Assembly: GCA_903932685.1 (NCBI GenBank)
Contig: CAIZGX010000064.1
Location: forward strand, 62,001-126,000
DNA from: an uncultured Bacteroidota bacterium
GTDB taxonomy: Bacteria > Bacteroidota > Bacteroidia > Flavobacteriales_D > Sanyastnellaceae
Direction: 5' to 3'
Length of the DNA stretch: 64,000 nucleotides
Made by a program: the position numbers and the translations under genes. Below, piece after piece: positions 38,391 to 48,839 of the stretch; positions within the stretch are counted from its first letter, which is position 1, and each line of letters opens with the position of its first letter. The notes beneath the pieces were generated by a model, which was given only the letters and a program-made list of their open reading frames with translations, searched no databases and had not been told where the DNA came from.

Positions 38391-38987
38391 ATGAAACAGT
38401 CTATTTCCAGAAAATTATTCGCCTACCTCATAAACGGTTTAGTGCTTGCTCTTCCGATATACATTACGGGATATGTTTTGTACACAATCTTTGATTCTTT
38501 GGATCGCATTTTACCTATAGAACACAAATACCCAGGTCTTGGAATTTTAATTCTGTTAATCGCCTTAGTAATACTTGGATTTTTAGGAGCGAAAATTATT
38601 AACGACCAGATCAGAAGTCGCTTTTTAAAGTTCTTGGATCGCATTCCCTTTATTAAAACCATTTACAAAAGCATTACCGACATGCTGGGGGCATTCGTGG
38701 GAAATAAAAAAAGATTCAACAAGCCTGTTTTGGTTCGAATAAGTAAAGAAAACGATGTTGAAGTTATTGGCTTTGTTACCGACGAAGATCTTCAAGAAAT
38801 CGGAGAAGCCGAGGCTGGAAAAGTTGGGGTTTATATTCCAATGAGCTACAGTTTTTCTGGACACTTGGTCATTGTTCCTCGAAGCAACGTTAAGCTTATT
38901 ACAGGGAATTCTCTTGAGCTCATGAAGTACGTGGTGAGCGGCGGTGTTGTTGAATTCGAGCACGAAAAAAATGAAGGAACGAAATAG
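38391..38987 (+). CDS. DUF502-family membrane protein
   Basis: YLINGLVLALPIYITGYVLYTIFDSLD, RIPFIKTIYKSITDMLGAF, GVYIPMSYSFSGHLVIVP. Confidence 0.85.
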   Translation: MKQSISRKLFAYLINGLVLALPIYITGYVLYTIFDSLDRILPIEHKYPGLGILILLIALVILGFLGAKIINDQIRSRFLKFLDRIPFIKTIYKSITDMLGAFVGNKKRFNKPVLVRISKENDVEVIGFVTDEDLQEIGEAEAGKVGVYIPMSYSFSGHLVIVPRSNVKLITGNSLELMKYVVSGGVVEFEHEKNEGTK

Positions 38988-39843
38988 AGCTCTCGTCTTA
39001 CTTCACTTTATTGTATTTCTTTGGGGATTCACTGGAATCCTTGGAAAAGAACTGAGCTTTTCTGTGACAGTATTGGTTTTCTTGCGCATGATGGTGGCTC
39101 TGGTCTCTATTGCGATTTATAAATATTTCTGGAAGAAATCTTTTGTGGTTTCGCGCTTCGATCTGATTAAGCTTTTATTCGTTGGTGTGCTCACTGCTGC
39201 ACATTGGTTAAGCTTTTTTTACAGCATTCACATCAGCAATGTCAGCACAGCGCTTGCTGTAATTAGCACAACAGCCTTTTTCGTGGCACTCGTTTCTCCA
39301 TTGTTCACGCGAAAGAAATTCGTGTGGAAGGAACTTGCGTTGGGCACGCTGGTAACCGCTGGTGTCGCAGTTATTTTCAATGTTGAAATGGAGTACGCTT
39401 GGGGAATAGTCTTCGCGCTTTTGGCTGCATTATTCGCCGCTATTTTTTCTTCTTTCAACGGAAGGTTTATTCGCACGATACACGCGAGTAACATTGCGTT
39501 TTATGAAATGTTAGGTGGGAGTGTCGTCCTAGTTGCTGTCATTTCATTTCAACAAGAATGGCACATTATATCCGAATTATCGAGCTACGACTGGCTCTTA
39601 GTTATATTACTTGGCACAGTTACAACGGCCTTCGCCTTCATTGCGAGTGTGAATGTCATGAAGCATCTTTCTCCGTTCTCCTGCGCCATTGCCATTAACC
39701 TCGAGCCTGTTTACACAATTGTATTGGCCTTACTTTTTTACGGACAATCGGAACACATGCGTCCACTTTTTTACGTCGGAGCATTGCTTATTCTATCGAG
39801 TGTTTGGCTAGAGAGTTTGTTGCGGAAAAGGGTCGGAAAGTAA
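38971..39843 (+). CDS. EamA/DMT-family transporter
   Basis: Ten-TM pattern; LHFIVFLWGFTGILGK. Confidence 0.88.
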   Translation: MKERNRALVLLHFIVFLWGFTGILGKELSFSVTVLVFLRMMVALVSIAIYKYFWKKSFVVSRFDLIKLLFVGVLTAAHWLSFFYSIHISNVSTALAVISTTAFFVALVSPLFTRKKFVWKELALGTLVTAGVAVIFNVEMEYAWGIVFALLAALFAAIFSSFNGRFIRTIHASNIAFYEMLGGSVVLVAVISFQQEWHIISELSSYDWLLVILLGTVTTAFAFIASVNVMKHLSPFSCAIAINLEPVYTIVLALLFYGQSEHMRPLFYVGALLILSSVWLESLLRKRVGK

Positions 39844-40266
39844 TTAAGACAATTTGGATTTATACTCCGACATTTTCACCCAATAAATTATCCAAACTAC
39901 AAAATATGCTATGCTAGCAAACCCGCCTAAAACAGGAATAAATCCACATAGGCCTAACACAGCCATAGCAGTTCCAAGAGACTTGCCATAGTCCCCGTTG
40001 TCAGCTAAACCTCTTTTCAAAAATTCATTTTTCAACGATTCCGATACTTTAGGATATAATATAAAAGAGTAGACCAAACTAAAAAGGGGAATCAACATTA
40101 GCCAAACTTTACCTGGTTCTATAACTCTATTTTCAGTCGCAACTACCTTTAAAAGATTCTGAAGGGTTAGCAGATATAGGACTGCTACAACAATTCCAAT
40201 AAGTGCTGAAAAGAGAAGAACTACAATCCCTATTCCCAACAATAATTCCAAAGCTTCATTATTCAT
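39844..40266 (-). CDS. small multi-pass membrane protein
   Basis: Three hydrophobic segments. Confidence 0.6.
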   Translation of the reverse strand: MNNEALELLLGIGIVVLLFSALIGIVVAVLYLLTLQNLLKVVATENRVIEPGKVWLMLIPLFSLVYSFILYPKVSESLKNEFLKRGLADNGDYGKSLGTAMAVLGLCGFIPVLGGFASIAYFVVWIIYWVKMSEYKSKLS

Positions 40267-40311
40267 ATTTAGATATTTTTTTCAATTTAAGACAATTCCT
40301 GAAGTCTGAAT

Positions 40312-41196
40312 TTATTTTATTGAATACCCCCTCACATAATCCACCACAAAATTGTTCTTTTCAAAAACCGAACGTTCATTCGATTGTTGAACCGCCATGT
40401 CTACCAAGAGTTTCATGGGTGATCTAGGGAAGACATTTTCTTCTCTTCCCGCTTCAATCTTTCCGTCTTTGCGGTCGCTCGGTTTTTTATATCGATAAAG
40501 CGTTCGCATTTCTTTTCCGTCGGTGTACCAAACAATGGCGTTCTCTGTCCACAACACGCCATAGGTGTGCATGCCTTCTGATCCATCGAACGGTAACTTC
40601 GTACCAACACCCGACATTTTTTTGTTGTAATGCGTGGTCATATGTTGAACCCTTGATAACTTCTTCTGACTAAAACCACCAAAAACATTCTCTTCATTCC
40701 AAAACTCGAAAACGTCAATCTCGTTGTTCGTTCCATTTGATTCTCCGTACAACCAGAACGCTGGCCAAGCATTTCTTCCCTTCGGTAATTTGCAACGGAT
40801 CTCATAATACCCCCAAAGAAACATTTCTTTCGATTCGAACTCGCCCGTGTCGTAGTTGAAATTACCCTTGCGTTCTTTCATTCCGTCTGTAATCCAAACG
40901 TAAAAGGTCTGATCCTTTCTTTCTTTAGGCACAGTCGTAATAACAGCCACACCCTCTTTTACTTTAACACTCTCCTTAGTGAGCCATTGCTGCGTAATCT
41001 TCTGATCGGCATCGCGAACAACACCTTCGCGAATGATCCATTTCTGCTCGTTAAGTTGAGTACCCGTAAACTCATCGCTGAATGAAAGTTTCATGGGAAT
41101 ATTCATTCCGCGGAAATTAATTACCGTGTCTTTCGGCTGTGCGAAAACCAATGAAGGCGCCATTGCGCAAACAACAACAAGCAACTTCTTCCACAT
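40312..41196 (-). CDS. glycoside hydrolase family 16-like secreted enzyme
   Basis: FSDEFTGTQLNEQKW, GYYEIRCKLPKGRNAWPAFWLYGE, NEIDVFEF catalytic motif. Confidence 0.88.
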   Translation of the reverse strand: MWKKLLVVVCAMAPSLVFAQPKDTVINFRGMNIPMKLSFSDEFTGTQLNEQKWIIREGVVRDADQKITQQWLTKESVKVKEGVAVITTVPKERKDQTFYVWITDGMKERKGNFNYDTGEFESKEMFLWGYYEIRCKLPKGRNAWPAFWLYGESNGTNNEIDVFEFWNEENVFGGFSQKKLSRVQHMTTHYNKKMSGVGTKLPFDGSEGMHTYGVLWTENAIVWYTDGKEMRTLYRYKKPSDRKDGKIEAGREENVFPRSPMKLLVDMAVQQSNERSVFEKNNFVVDYVRGYSIK

Positions 41197-41202
41197 AAAA
41201 TA

Positions 41203-41724
41203 TTATTTTTTAGGTTGAAACCACGATGAATATAGTACATAGTTATTCGCTATGCGCTGCACTTCACCTTGAAACAATCCCGGAGAAAGGTCTTTGATTT
41301 TTTTTGCTGGAATTCCTGCGTACACACTTCCGCTTGTCACATGCGTTCCCTCGGTAAGAATAGCGCCGGCTGCAATAATGCAATTCTCTTCTATCACACA
41401 ATTGTCCATGACTATTGCACCCATTCCAATAAGCACGTTGTCGTGAATGGTGCATCCGTGAACCATGGCCCTGTGGCCAATGCTCACGTTGTTTCCAATT
41501 TTAGTTCCGGCTTTCTGATAGGTGCCGTGAATAATAGCACCGTCTTGAATGTTTACTTTATTGCCTATTTCAATGGTGTTCACGTCGCCGCGAACCACAG
41601 CTGTGAACCACACGCTGCACTGATCTCCCATGGTTACCTGACCGACAATTGTTGCGTTTTCAGCAATGAAACATTCGTCGCCCCAAGTTGGAGCAACACC
41701 GTTAACAGGCAAGATCAAAGGCAT
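41203..41724 (-). CDS. gamma-class carbonic anhydrase-like hexapeptide-repeat protein
   Basis: CSVWFTAVVRGDVNTIEIGNKVNIQDGAIIH, IGHRAMVHGCTI. Confidence 0.92.
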   Translation of the reverse strand: MPLILPVNGVAPTWGDECFIAENATIVGQVTMGDQCSVWFTAVVRGDVNTIEIGNKVNIQDGAIIHGTYQKAGTKIGNNVSIGHRAMVHGCTIHDNVLIGMGAIVMDNCVIEENCIIAAGAILTEGTHVTSGSVYAGIPAKKIKDLSPGLFQGEVQRIANNYVLYSSWFQPKK

Positions 41725-41733
41725 AATAAAAAA

Positions 41734-43275
41734 TTACAATGGAATATTTCCGTGCTTCTTGCGAGGCATTTTCTCTACTTTGTTCTCAAGCATTTCAAAT
41801 GCACGAATCAACTTCTCGCGCGTCACTGCTGGCTCTATTACTTCGTCTACATATCCGCGTTCAGCAGCGCTGTATGGATTTGCAAATAGGGTCGCATACT
41901 CGGCTTCTTTTTCTTTCCACTTTGCGTCTTTGTCTGCAGCTTCTGCAATTTCTTTTTTGAAGATAATTTCCGCGGCTCCTTTAGCGCCCATAACTGCAAT
42001 CTCTGCCGAAGGCCAGGCGAAGTTCATGTCGGCACCAATGTGCTTGCTGTTCATTACGTCATACGCTCCGCCGTAAGCTTTGCGTGTGATAACAGTAACT
42101 CGAGGAACCGTTGCTTCGCTGAAAGCGTACAACAACTTCGCTCCGTTTGAAATGATTCCATTCCACTCCTGATCGGTTCCCGGTAAGAATCCAGGAACGT
42201 CTTCCAACACCAATAACGGAATGTTAAACGCATCGCAGAAACGCACGAAACGTGCAGCTTTGTTGCTGCTCTTAATATCTAATACACCAGCTAAAAATGC
42301 TGGTTGATTAGCGACAATACCAATGCTTCTTCCAGCAAGGCGTGCGAAACCGACAACAATATTTTCAGCGTAATCTTTATGTACTTCCAACCAAGACTCT
42401 TCGTCTACCACAGCAGCAACAACTTCTTTGATGTCGTAAGGTTGATTCGGATTTGCTGGAATAATTCCGTTTAAACCTTCTCTTCTTTCGTTGCCGGCTT
42501 CGTAAGGCAAGCGCGCTGGAGTTTCCTCGCAGTTTTGCGGCATGTACGAAAGCATTTGACGAATCACCTTCAACGCAGCAACATCGTTCTCTGCCGTCAA
42601 ATGCGTAACACCACTTTTCGTGCTGTGTGCACTTGCACCGCCCAAATCTTCACTGCTTACTTCTTCGTGTGTTACGGTCTTCACTACGTTCGGACCAGTG
42701 ACAAACATGTAGCTCGTGTTTTCCACCATAACAATGAAATCTGTTAAAGCCGGAGAATACACAGCACCGCCAGCGCATGGACCCATAATCGCACTCAACT
42801 GTGGCACTACTCCGCTGGCTTGAACATTCTTGTAGAAGATGTCGGCATAGCCGCCAAGACTCACCACGCCTTCCTGAATACGCGCACCACCACTGTCATT
42901 TAGACCAATCAACGGCGCACCGTTTTTCATGGACAAGTCCATGATTTTGCAAATCTTCTGCGCGTGCGCTTCAGCAAGCGATCCGCCCATTACGGTAAAA
43001 TCTTGAGAGAAGACATACACCAAGCGACCGTTGATTTTACCGTATCCGGTAACCACACCGTCGCCCAAATATTTTTCATTTTCTAATCCGAAATTGGTAC
43101 TCCGATGTGTTACCAGCATTCCAATTTCTTCGAAAGAGTTTGAATCTAACAATACCTCCAAACGCTCACGAGCGGTGAGTTTTCCTTTCTTGTGTTGCGA
43201 CTCTATGCGCTTCGCACCACCACCCAATAAAGCTTCTTGCTTCTTCTGTTCGAGATTGGCTAATTTTTCTTGCAT
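41734..43275 (-). CDS. acyl-CoA carboxylase beta subunit
   Basis: [73 protein letters not shown]. Confidence 0.95.
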   Translation of the reverse strand: MQEKLANLEQKKQEALLGGGAKRIESQHKKGKLTARERLEVLLDSNSFEEIGMLVTHRSTNFGLENEKYLGDGVVTGYGKINGRLVYVFSQDFTVMGGSLAEAHAQKICKIMDLSMKNGAPLIGLNDSGGARIQEGVVSLGGYADIFYKNVQASGVVPQLSAIMGPCAGGAVYSPALTDFIVMVENTSYMFVTGPNVVKTVTHEEVSSEDLGGASAHSTKSGVTHLTAENDVAALKVIRQMLSYMPQNCEETPARLPYEAGNERREGLNGIIPANPNQPYDIKEVVAAVVDEESWLEVHKDYAENIVVGFARLAGRSIGIVANQPAFLAGVLDIKSSNKAARFVRFCDAFNIPLLVLEDVPGFLPGTDQEWNGIISNGAKLLYAFSEATVPRVTVITRKAYGGAYDVMNSKHIGADMNFAWPSAEIAVMGAKGAAEIIFKKEIAEAADKDAKWKEKEAEYATLFANPYSAAERGYVDEVIEPAVTREKLIRAFEMLENKVEKMPRKKHGNIPL

Positions 43276-43290
43276 GTGGCAAATTTAGGA

Positions 43291-43713
43291 TTATTCCGCT
43301 GTGCCTGCTACATCGAATTCCACAACTACCTCCGTTCCGCCGTTGTTAAACGTGCATCTGTCGGCCAAGCGTTGCATCAAAAAGACACCTCTTCCGTGAG
43401 GCAATTCGATGTTTTCAGGAGCGGTGGGATCTGGTAGATTTTCATAATCGAAACCCGGACCCTCATCAGAAATAATAAATCGCAAAGTCTTTTCATCCGC
43501 CAACTCGAAGGTCAGTGAAACCTGAAGATCTGTGCTCATGCGGTTTCCGTGAACAACTGCGTTATTCACTGCCTCCGTAAGACATATCAATACTTCCCCG
43601 TAATAATCTTCCTTTACCTTGTATTCACTGCAAACATCATCTACTAGCTTTTCAGCTATATGAATGCTTTCAAGCACGGATGGAAAACGAAGTTGTCTGC
43701 GACCTTGGATCAT
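43291..43713 (-). CDS. anti-sigma-factor-type HATPase (RsbW-like)
   Basis: LTEAVNNAVVHGN, ISDEGPGFDYENLPDP, HGRGVFLMQRLAD. Confidence 0.88.
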   Translation of the reverse strand: MIQGRRQLRFPSVLESIHIAEKLVDDVCSEYKVKEDYYGEVLICLTEAVNNAVVHGNRMSTDLQVSLTFELADEKTLRFIISDEGPGFDYENLPDPTAPENIELPHGRGVFLMQRLADRCTFNNGGTEVVVEFDVAGTAE

Positions 43714-43771
43714 GAATTAATTTTTGCGTATCAAAAATGAGAAAAAAAACGCCACTTTCAATTTATTTCTT

Positions 43772-46700
43772 TCAGGAATTTCTGAAGTAGCGTTGCGTTT
43801 TCTCCTTGTAATAGGGTTTTAAGTTGGGTGAAACAGAACGTAAAGTCTCAACGCCCTTCTGCTTGTTCTTTAAGAACTCTTCATATTTCTTGGGGTTTCC
43901 CACGGGTGCATTCACTGCTTCGTTGCTCTTACGCTCTTCGTCCATCTCGCGAACTCGCTCGGCTTGCTCAGCCTTCAATAAGCGAATCATAATGTCATTC
44001 TGACGTAGTACACTCTCTTCGGTAATCTGATTGTTCACGATGTCGCGCTGAAGCTTCTCCATCTCCTTAGCAATTTGCTTCATTTCGTTCCCCGCGCCAC
44101 TTCCGTCTTCGTTCAGTTCATTGCCCTTCTCTTCCATCATCTTGCGAATAGCAGCTTGCTTAGCGGCCATCTGCGCCAATTCTTTCGCCTGGCCTTCGTC
44201 GCCGCCGCTCTTCGGCCCACCTGAATTGTTCTTGCCTTGATTCTGTCCTTTTTTCTTCGCCTCTTCCAACTGCTTCTGCAAGCCTTCCTGCATGCGCTTC
44301 ATCTGCGCGGCTGAAGCTTTGCTCTTGCCTTTCCCTTTGCCCTTTCCGCCAGGTTTGTTGCAACTGCCCTTGCCTTCTTTTTTCGATTGCGCCTCAGACT
44401 GCATTTGCGCTTGCATTTGCTGAAGGGCGTCATCTAGTAACAATGCTAAGTTGTTGTAACCGGTCATAGCCGCTTGCTGATTCTGCGTAATGCGAGGCAC
44501 GTTTCCATCTGGAAAATCTTTCATAACGCGATCGAGGTTCGCGTTGATCTCGTTGATCTCGTGATTCACAGTAGAACTAATCTCAGGCACACGTTTGCTC
44601 AATGCAAAAAGACTGTCTTCGATCATGCGCGAATCGTCTTTCAGCTTACGCTGACGCTGCGCCAAGGTCTTAATGCGCGGGTCATTGGCCATGGTCTTGT
44701 TCGATTCCTCCATAAGCGCTTCCTGATCGAAACTCACAGAAAGAATATTTTCCAACAAGGCGCGCAAGGCCTCCATGTCTTCTTCGTGTTGCTCTTGCTC
44801 TGCGGCTTCCATGCCGTCTTGCATTTCATTCGCCATCTGCTTCATCTTCTCCGCAGCTTTTTTCTGAGCCTTCGAAGCGTTAGCTTTTTTGTTTTGTTTC
44901 AATTCGGAAGAGGACTTTTCTTGCTCGTCGTCAATCTCTTTTTTCACCCCTTCTGTATCAGGAATCTCCTGCGGCGTTTCAAGTTCTTTGTTCAACTCTT
45001 CCGCCTCTTTTAATTCTTTCTTCACGTCTTCGAACTCTTTGTTCAACTGCTCTTGCTCTTTCAGTTTTTCTTCCGCACTCTTCGATTCGTCGTTGGCTAA
45101 CTTCTCTTGCTTATCGGCCAATTCATTGAGTTTCTCTGCGGCTTCCTTCAACTTTTCTTCAACTTCTAATTCTTTGAATTGCTCCAATGCGCGATCCAAT
45201 TCCTTCTCTAAATCTTCGGTCGAAAGATTCATTTTTTCGATCTCTTTTCGAAGCTCATCTTTATTCAGTTCGTTCATGAGCTTTTGCAATTCCTGCATCA
45301 TCTCTTTCATTTCCGGACTAAGCATTTCGTTCATCAGGCGTTCCAGCTCTTTCTGCTTTTCAGCCATCTGCTCGTCTTTCTGCTCTTGGTTGCGTTGCTG
45401 GTTTTGCTTTTGAATTTCTTGAACCTGCTCTTCCAGTTTTTTCTGACGTTCAATGAGGTCTTCCAATTTCTTCTTGTCTTGCCAATTCAGATTTTGCTTC
45501 TCGAGCATTTCGCGTTCGAGTTGCTTCATTTCTTTTTGAAGTTTTTCCGCTTCGCGAAGGCTCGATTCCAATTGGTCTTTGATGCTTTCGCTTTGCTCGT
45601 TGCGCATTTCCTTCAGTTCTTCTTCCGTAGGATTTACAAATTGTCTTACTTGGGAGCGTGTACTCTTCGCGCCGTGTACGCCGTCGTTGTCCCACACTTC
45701 GAAGAAGTAATTCACTTCGTCACCGGGTTCTAAATTGAATATTGAAAAATCTACTGCGTGGAAAAACTGATCGCCTGTTGTTCCGACTTCAAACTGAACA
45801 GGTAACACGGTTGCGCTTTCTACGGCCTTACCGTCGCGCATCTGAACGGCGGTGAAGGTTAGTTTCGTAAGGCCGTAATCGTCTTGAATTCCGCCGGTGA
45901 AATAGTGAACGTAACGCGAAGTAGAGTCGGTTTCATCTTGAACGCTAATGCTCGGGTAACCGTCGGCTACCACGTTCACTTGATACGACAGGGCGTTTCC
46001 ATTTTGCACTTGATTGTTTTGTGGAATGACACTATAGGCAAAATTCTGCGAAGCATTTTCGCGGTGCTCGAATCCGTTTGAAGTTTCTTCGAACGGCAAT
46101 TTACCTGCAGCTGTTTCGAAGAGAACAGCGGAGGTATTTTCACCGGCGATTTTCCAGGTGAGTTGTGTGCCTTCGGGAACCAATAGATCGCCGGTGTTGT
46201 TCACCACGGCGTTCTCTTTTTTCAAGTAAGAAGGGTAGTTCACTTCAATCTGAAACTGCGTCAGCTTCGGCATTTGAAGCACGTCGAGGTTATATCCATT
46301 GCTATGAAATTTTCCACCATAGAAAACAATCACCGCATCTTCCTTCACATTCGAAAGGGTGTATGAAAAGTCAATGTTGCTCTTCTTCACCATCTGAAAT
46401 TTCTGTCCGTTTACTTCAATGAAAACCTGCGCAGGAATTTCCTTTCCTGTCACTTGCATGCGCACTTCGTAGTCTGTGTTTTCAATCGCAGTTAAGGTGT
46501 CGTTCAGCATGTCCATGGTGAAAGGCGCCTCCTCTTCAATGATCTCATTGTAGCGCAGCAGACGGTCGGTAGGTTTCAGAATGAAGGAAGGTGTAATTAA
46601 AAACAACACCCCGAAAACACCCACCAAAGGAAGCAAGTAGCGCAAATATTTTTTGTTCTTCTTCACATCAATGGCTGCGGTGAACGGTACGGGACGAAGC

Positions 46701-47110
46701 GATTGCATGCGCTGTGCGATGCTCGCTTGAAGCAAACTGCTTTCCGCATGTTCGTTCAATTGTGATTGAAGTTGAAGAGTGTTCAACAAGCGATCGTCAA
46801 CGTCGGGGAAGTGCCTTCCAATAATCGAAGCGGCTTGCTCATAGGAAATGTGCTTGCCCAATTTTAACATAGAAAAAAATGGTAATGCAATTCTCGAAAC
46901 GAAGAAGTAAGCAGCAGATGCTAAAAATCCGAAGAAGAAAAAGGTTCTAACCGTTGGACCGAAGTGGCCGAAAAATTCCAGAGTAACGAGAATCAAATAC
47001 AACCCTAAGAAAAGCGCAGCTACGTAGAGAAGACCCTGAGCCATGCGGTTCTTGTAGTACTTCCGAATGAAGTCGTCTAAGCGTTGTATGAGTTGTTCGT
47101 ATGCGTTCAT
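43772..47110 (-). CDS. DUF4175-like large membrane-anchored coiled-coil protein
   Basis: N-terminal TMs, DDYGLTKL region, long E/K/Q coiled coil. Confidence 0.75.
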   Translation of the reverse strand: MNAYEQLIQRLDDFIRKYYKNRMAQGLLYVAALFLGLYLILVTLEFFGHFGPTVRTFFFFGFLASAAYFFVSRIALPFFSMLKLGKHISYEQAASIIGRHFPDVDDRLLNTLQLQSQLNEHAESSLLQASIAQRMQSLRPVPFTAAIDVKKNKKYLRYLLPLVGVFGVLFLITPSFILKPTDRLLRYNEIIEEEAPFTMDMLNDTLTAIENTDYEVRMQVTGKEIPAQVFIEVNGQKFQMVKKSNIDFSYTLSNVKEDAVIVFYGGKFHSNGYNLDVLQMPKLTQFQIEVNYPSYLKKENAVVNNTGDLLVPEGTQLTWKIAGENTSAVLFETAAGKLPFEETSNGFEHRENASQNFAYSVIPQNNQVQNGNALSYQVNVVADGYPSISVQDETDSTSRYVHYFTGGIQDDYGLTKLTFTAVQMRDGKAVESATVLPVQFEVGTTGDQFFHAVDFSIFNLEPGDEVNYFFEVWDNDGVHGAKSTRSQVRQFVNPTEEELKEMRNEQSESIKDQLESSLREAEKLQKEMKQLEREMLEKQNLNWQDKKKLEDLIERQKKLEEQVQEIQKQNQQRNQEQKDEQMAEKQKELERLMNEMLSPEMKEMMQELQKLMNELNKDELRKEIEKMNLSTEDLEKELDRALEQFKELEVEEKLKEAAEKLNELADKQEKLANDESKSAEEKLKEQEQLNKEFEDVKKELKEAEELNKELETPQEIPDTEGVKKEIDDEQEKSSSELKQNKKANASKAQKKAAEKMKQMANEMQDGMEAAEQEQHEEDMEALRALLENILSVSFDQEALMEESNKTMANDPRIKTLAQRQRKLKDDSRMIEDSLFALSKRVPEISSTVNHEINEINANLDRVMKDFPDGNVPRITQNQQAAMTGYNNLALLLDDALQQMQAQMQSEAQSKKEGKGSCNKPGGKGKGKGKSKASAAQMKRMQEGLQKQLEEAKKKGQNQGKNNSGGPKSGGDEGQAKELAQMAAKQAAIRKMMEEKGNELNEDGSGAGNEMKQIAKEMEKLQRDIVNNQITEESVLRQNDIMIRLLKAEQAERVREMDEERKSNEAVNAPVGNPKKYEEFLKNKQKGVETLRSVSPNLKPYYKEKTQRYFRNS

Positions 47111-47156
47111 GCTACTTTTTTCAGCATTGAAAGATACAAACGAATTTGTTTGCCAC

Positions 47157-48605
47157 TTATTTTTTCGGAATGGAAATACATACGTTTTGTGCTTCGGTGA
47201 AGAAACGAAGCGCTTCCCATCCGCCTTCGCGGCCCACGCCCGATTGTTTCACTCCGCCAAACGGTGTGCGCAAGTCTCTTTCCAACCAACAGTTCACCCA
47301 CACAATTCCGGTTTGAAGATTTCCTGCAAGACGGTGCGCCACGGTAACGTTGGTGGTCCAGATACTGGCTGCTAATCCGTATTTCGTGCTGTTCGCCAAG
47401 GCCTGAACTTCCTCTTCCGTTTCGAAGGGTTGAAGGGTAATTACCGGACCGAATATTTCTTCCTGATTGGTTCTACAGGAAGCTTTCAATCCCTCGATAA
47501 TCGTAGGTTGCATAAAATATCCGCCAGCGTTTTCTCCTTCAAGAATTACACGTTCGCCACCGCAAATAACGGTGCCGCCTTCTTGCTTCGCCAATTCAAC
47601 AAAAGAAAGCACTTTGTTTAAATGTGGTTCGCTGACTAAAGCGCCCATTTTCGTTTTGTCTTCGGAAGGATTTCCAGGGACGATGCGCGAAACTTTTTCG
47701 ATTAAAGCCGTCTTGAATTTTTCGTAAATGCCGCTTTGCACGTAGAGGCGAGATCCGCAAAGGCATATCTGTCCTTGGTTTGCGAAGGATGTGCGAACAG
47801 TGGTTGAAAGCGCTTCATCGAAATCGCAATCGTTGAAGATGATGTTCGCATTTTTTCCACCCAACTCCAACGACATCTTTTTAAACTTCGGCGCTACCAC
47901 TGAAGCAATGTGGGCACCGGTTGCGGTGCCGCCTGTGAATGAAATGGCCTTAATGCCGTTGTGCTGCACAATGGCCTCTCCGGCTTCCGGACCGTAACCG
48001 TGAACAATGTTTAAGACACCAGCAGGCATGCCAGCTTCGGCGCAAAGTTTCGAAAACAAATAAGCAGTGTAAGGTGTAATTTCTGAAGGCTTCGCCACCA
48101 CGCAGTTTCCTGCGGCCAAGGCCGGGGCTATTTTCCAAGTGAATAAATACAACGGAAGGTTCCAAGGTGAAATACATCCGACCACACCAATGGGTTTGCG
48201 CAACGTGTAGTTGATGTACTCGGTGTTCGGATGAGCCTCGCTTGCGAAGTGCAAGATGCCTGTCGCGAAGAAGCGAATGTTGGCTTCAGCGCGAGGAATG
48301 TCCACTGCGCGAGAAAGCGAAATGGGCTTTCCATTGTCGAGTGTTTCAGCCTGAGCGAGTGCTTCAGAATTGGATTTTATAAGATCTGCGAGGCGAATGA
48401 GCACCTCTGAGCGGTTTTCTACAGAAAGATTCGACCACGAAGGGAAGGCCGCTTCAGCGGCCGTAACCGCCGCGTTTACATCGGCTTGTTCGCTGCGCGG
48501 AATAAGGCTGTACACCTTGCCGGTAGACGGATCTACGTTGTCAAGGGTCTTTCCCGAAACGGCAGAAACAAATTCTCCGTTGATGTAGTTCTGAAGTGAA
48601 ATCAC
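47157..48605 (-). CDS. aldehyde dehydrogenase
   Basis: SPWNLPLYLFTWKIAPALAAGN, FTGGTATG, LELGGKNANIIF, FANQGQICLC. Confidence 0.95.
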   Translation of the reverse strand: MISLQNYINGEFVSAVSGKTLDNVDPSTGKVYSLIPRSEQADVNAAVTAAEAAFPSWSNLSVENRSEVLIRLADLIKSNSEALAQAETLDNGKPISLSRAVDIPRAEANIRFFATGILHFASEAHPNTEYINYTLRKPIGVVGCISPWNLPLYLFTWKIAPALAAGNCVVAKPSEITPYTAYLFSKLCAEAGMPAGVLNIVHGYGPEAGEAIVQHNGIKAISFTGGTATGAHIASVVAPKFKKMSLELGGKNANIIFNDCDFDEALSTTVRTSFANQGQICLCGSRLYVQSGIYEKFKTALIEKVSRIVPGNPSEDKTKMGALVSEPHLNKVLSFVELAKQEGGTVICGGERVILEGENAGGYFMQPTIIEGLKASCRTNQEEIFGPVITLQPFETEEEVQALANSTKYGLAASIWTTNVTVAHRLAGNLQTGIVWVNCWLERDLRTPFGGVKQSGVGREGGWEALRFFTEAQNVCISIPKK

Positions 48606-48705
48606 AGGCTTATTATTATAAAACGAAGATAGAAACAGAAAAATACTTGGTGTTATGAAAAGAAAGTATTTATTTTGCAGTCGCTTTTCGAAGGAGAAGT
48701 GAGAT

Positions 48706-48776
48706 TGCCCGATCGTCTAATGGCAGGACAACTGTTTTTGGTGCAGTTTATATAGGTTCGAATCCTGTTCGGGCAA
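48706..48776 (+). tRNA. tRNA-Gln (TTG)
   Basis: TGCCCGA/TCGGGCA acceptor, anticodon loop TTTTGGT, GGTTCGAATCC T-arm. Confidence 0.93.
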
Positions 48777-48782
48777 CGATCG

Positions 48783-48812
48783 AAAAGCCGCTTCAATGAA
48801 GCGGCTTTTTTT
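48783..48812 (+). terminator. terminator after tRNA-Gln
   Basis: AAGCCGCTTC-aat-GAAGCGGCTTTTTTT. Confidence 0.85.
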
Positions 48813-48839
48813 ATTCTTAATTTGCAAAAAATATTCGCA

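Noticed and set aside
44474-45733. Long plus-strand ORFs opposite the DUF4175-like gene (179, 174 and 149 aa)
   Set aside because: Low-complexity F/L/S translations antisense to the E/K/Q-rich coiled coil; shadow ORFs.
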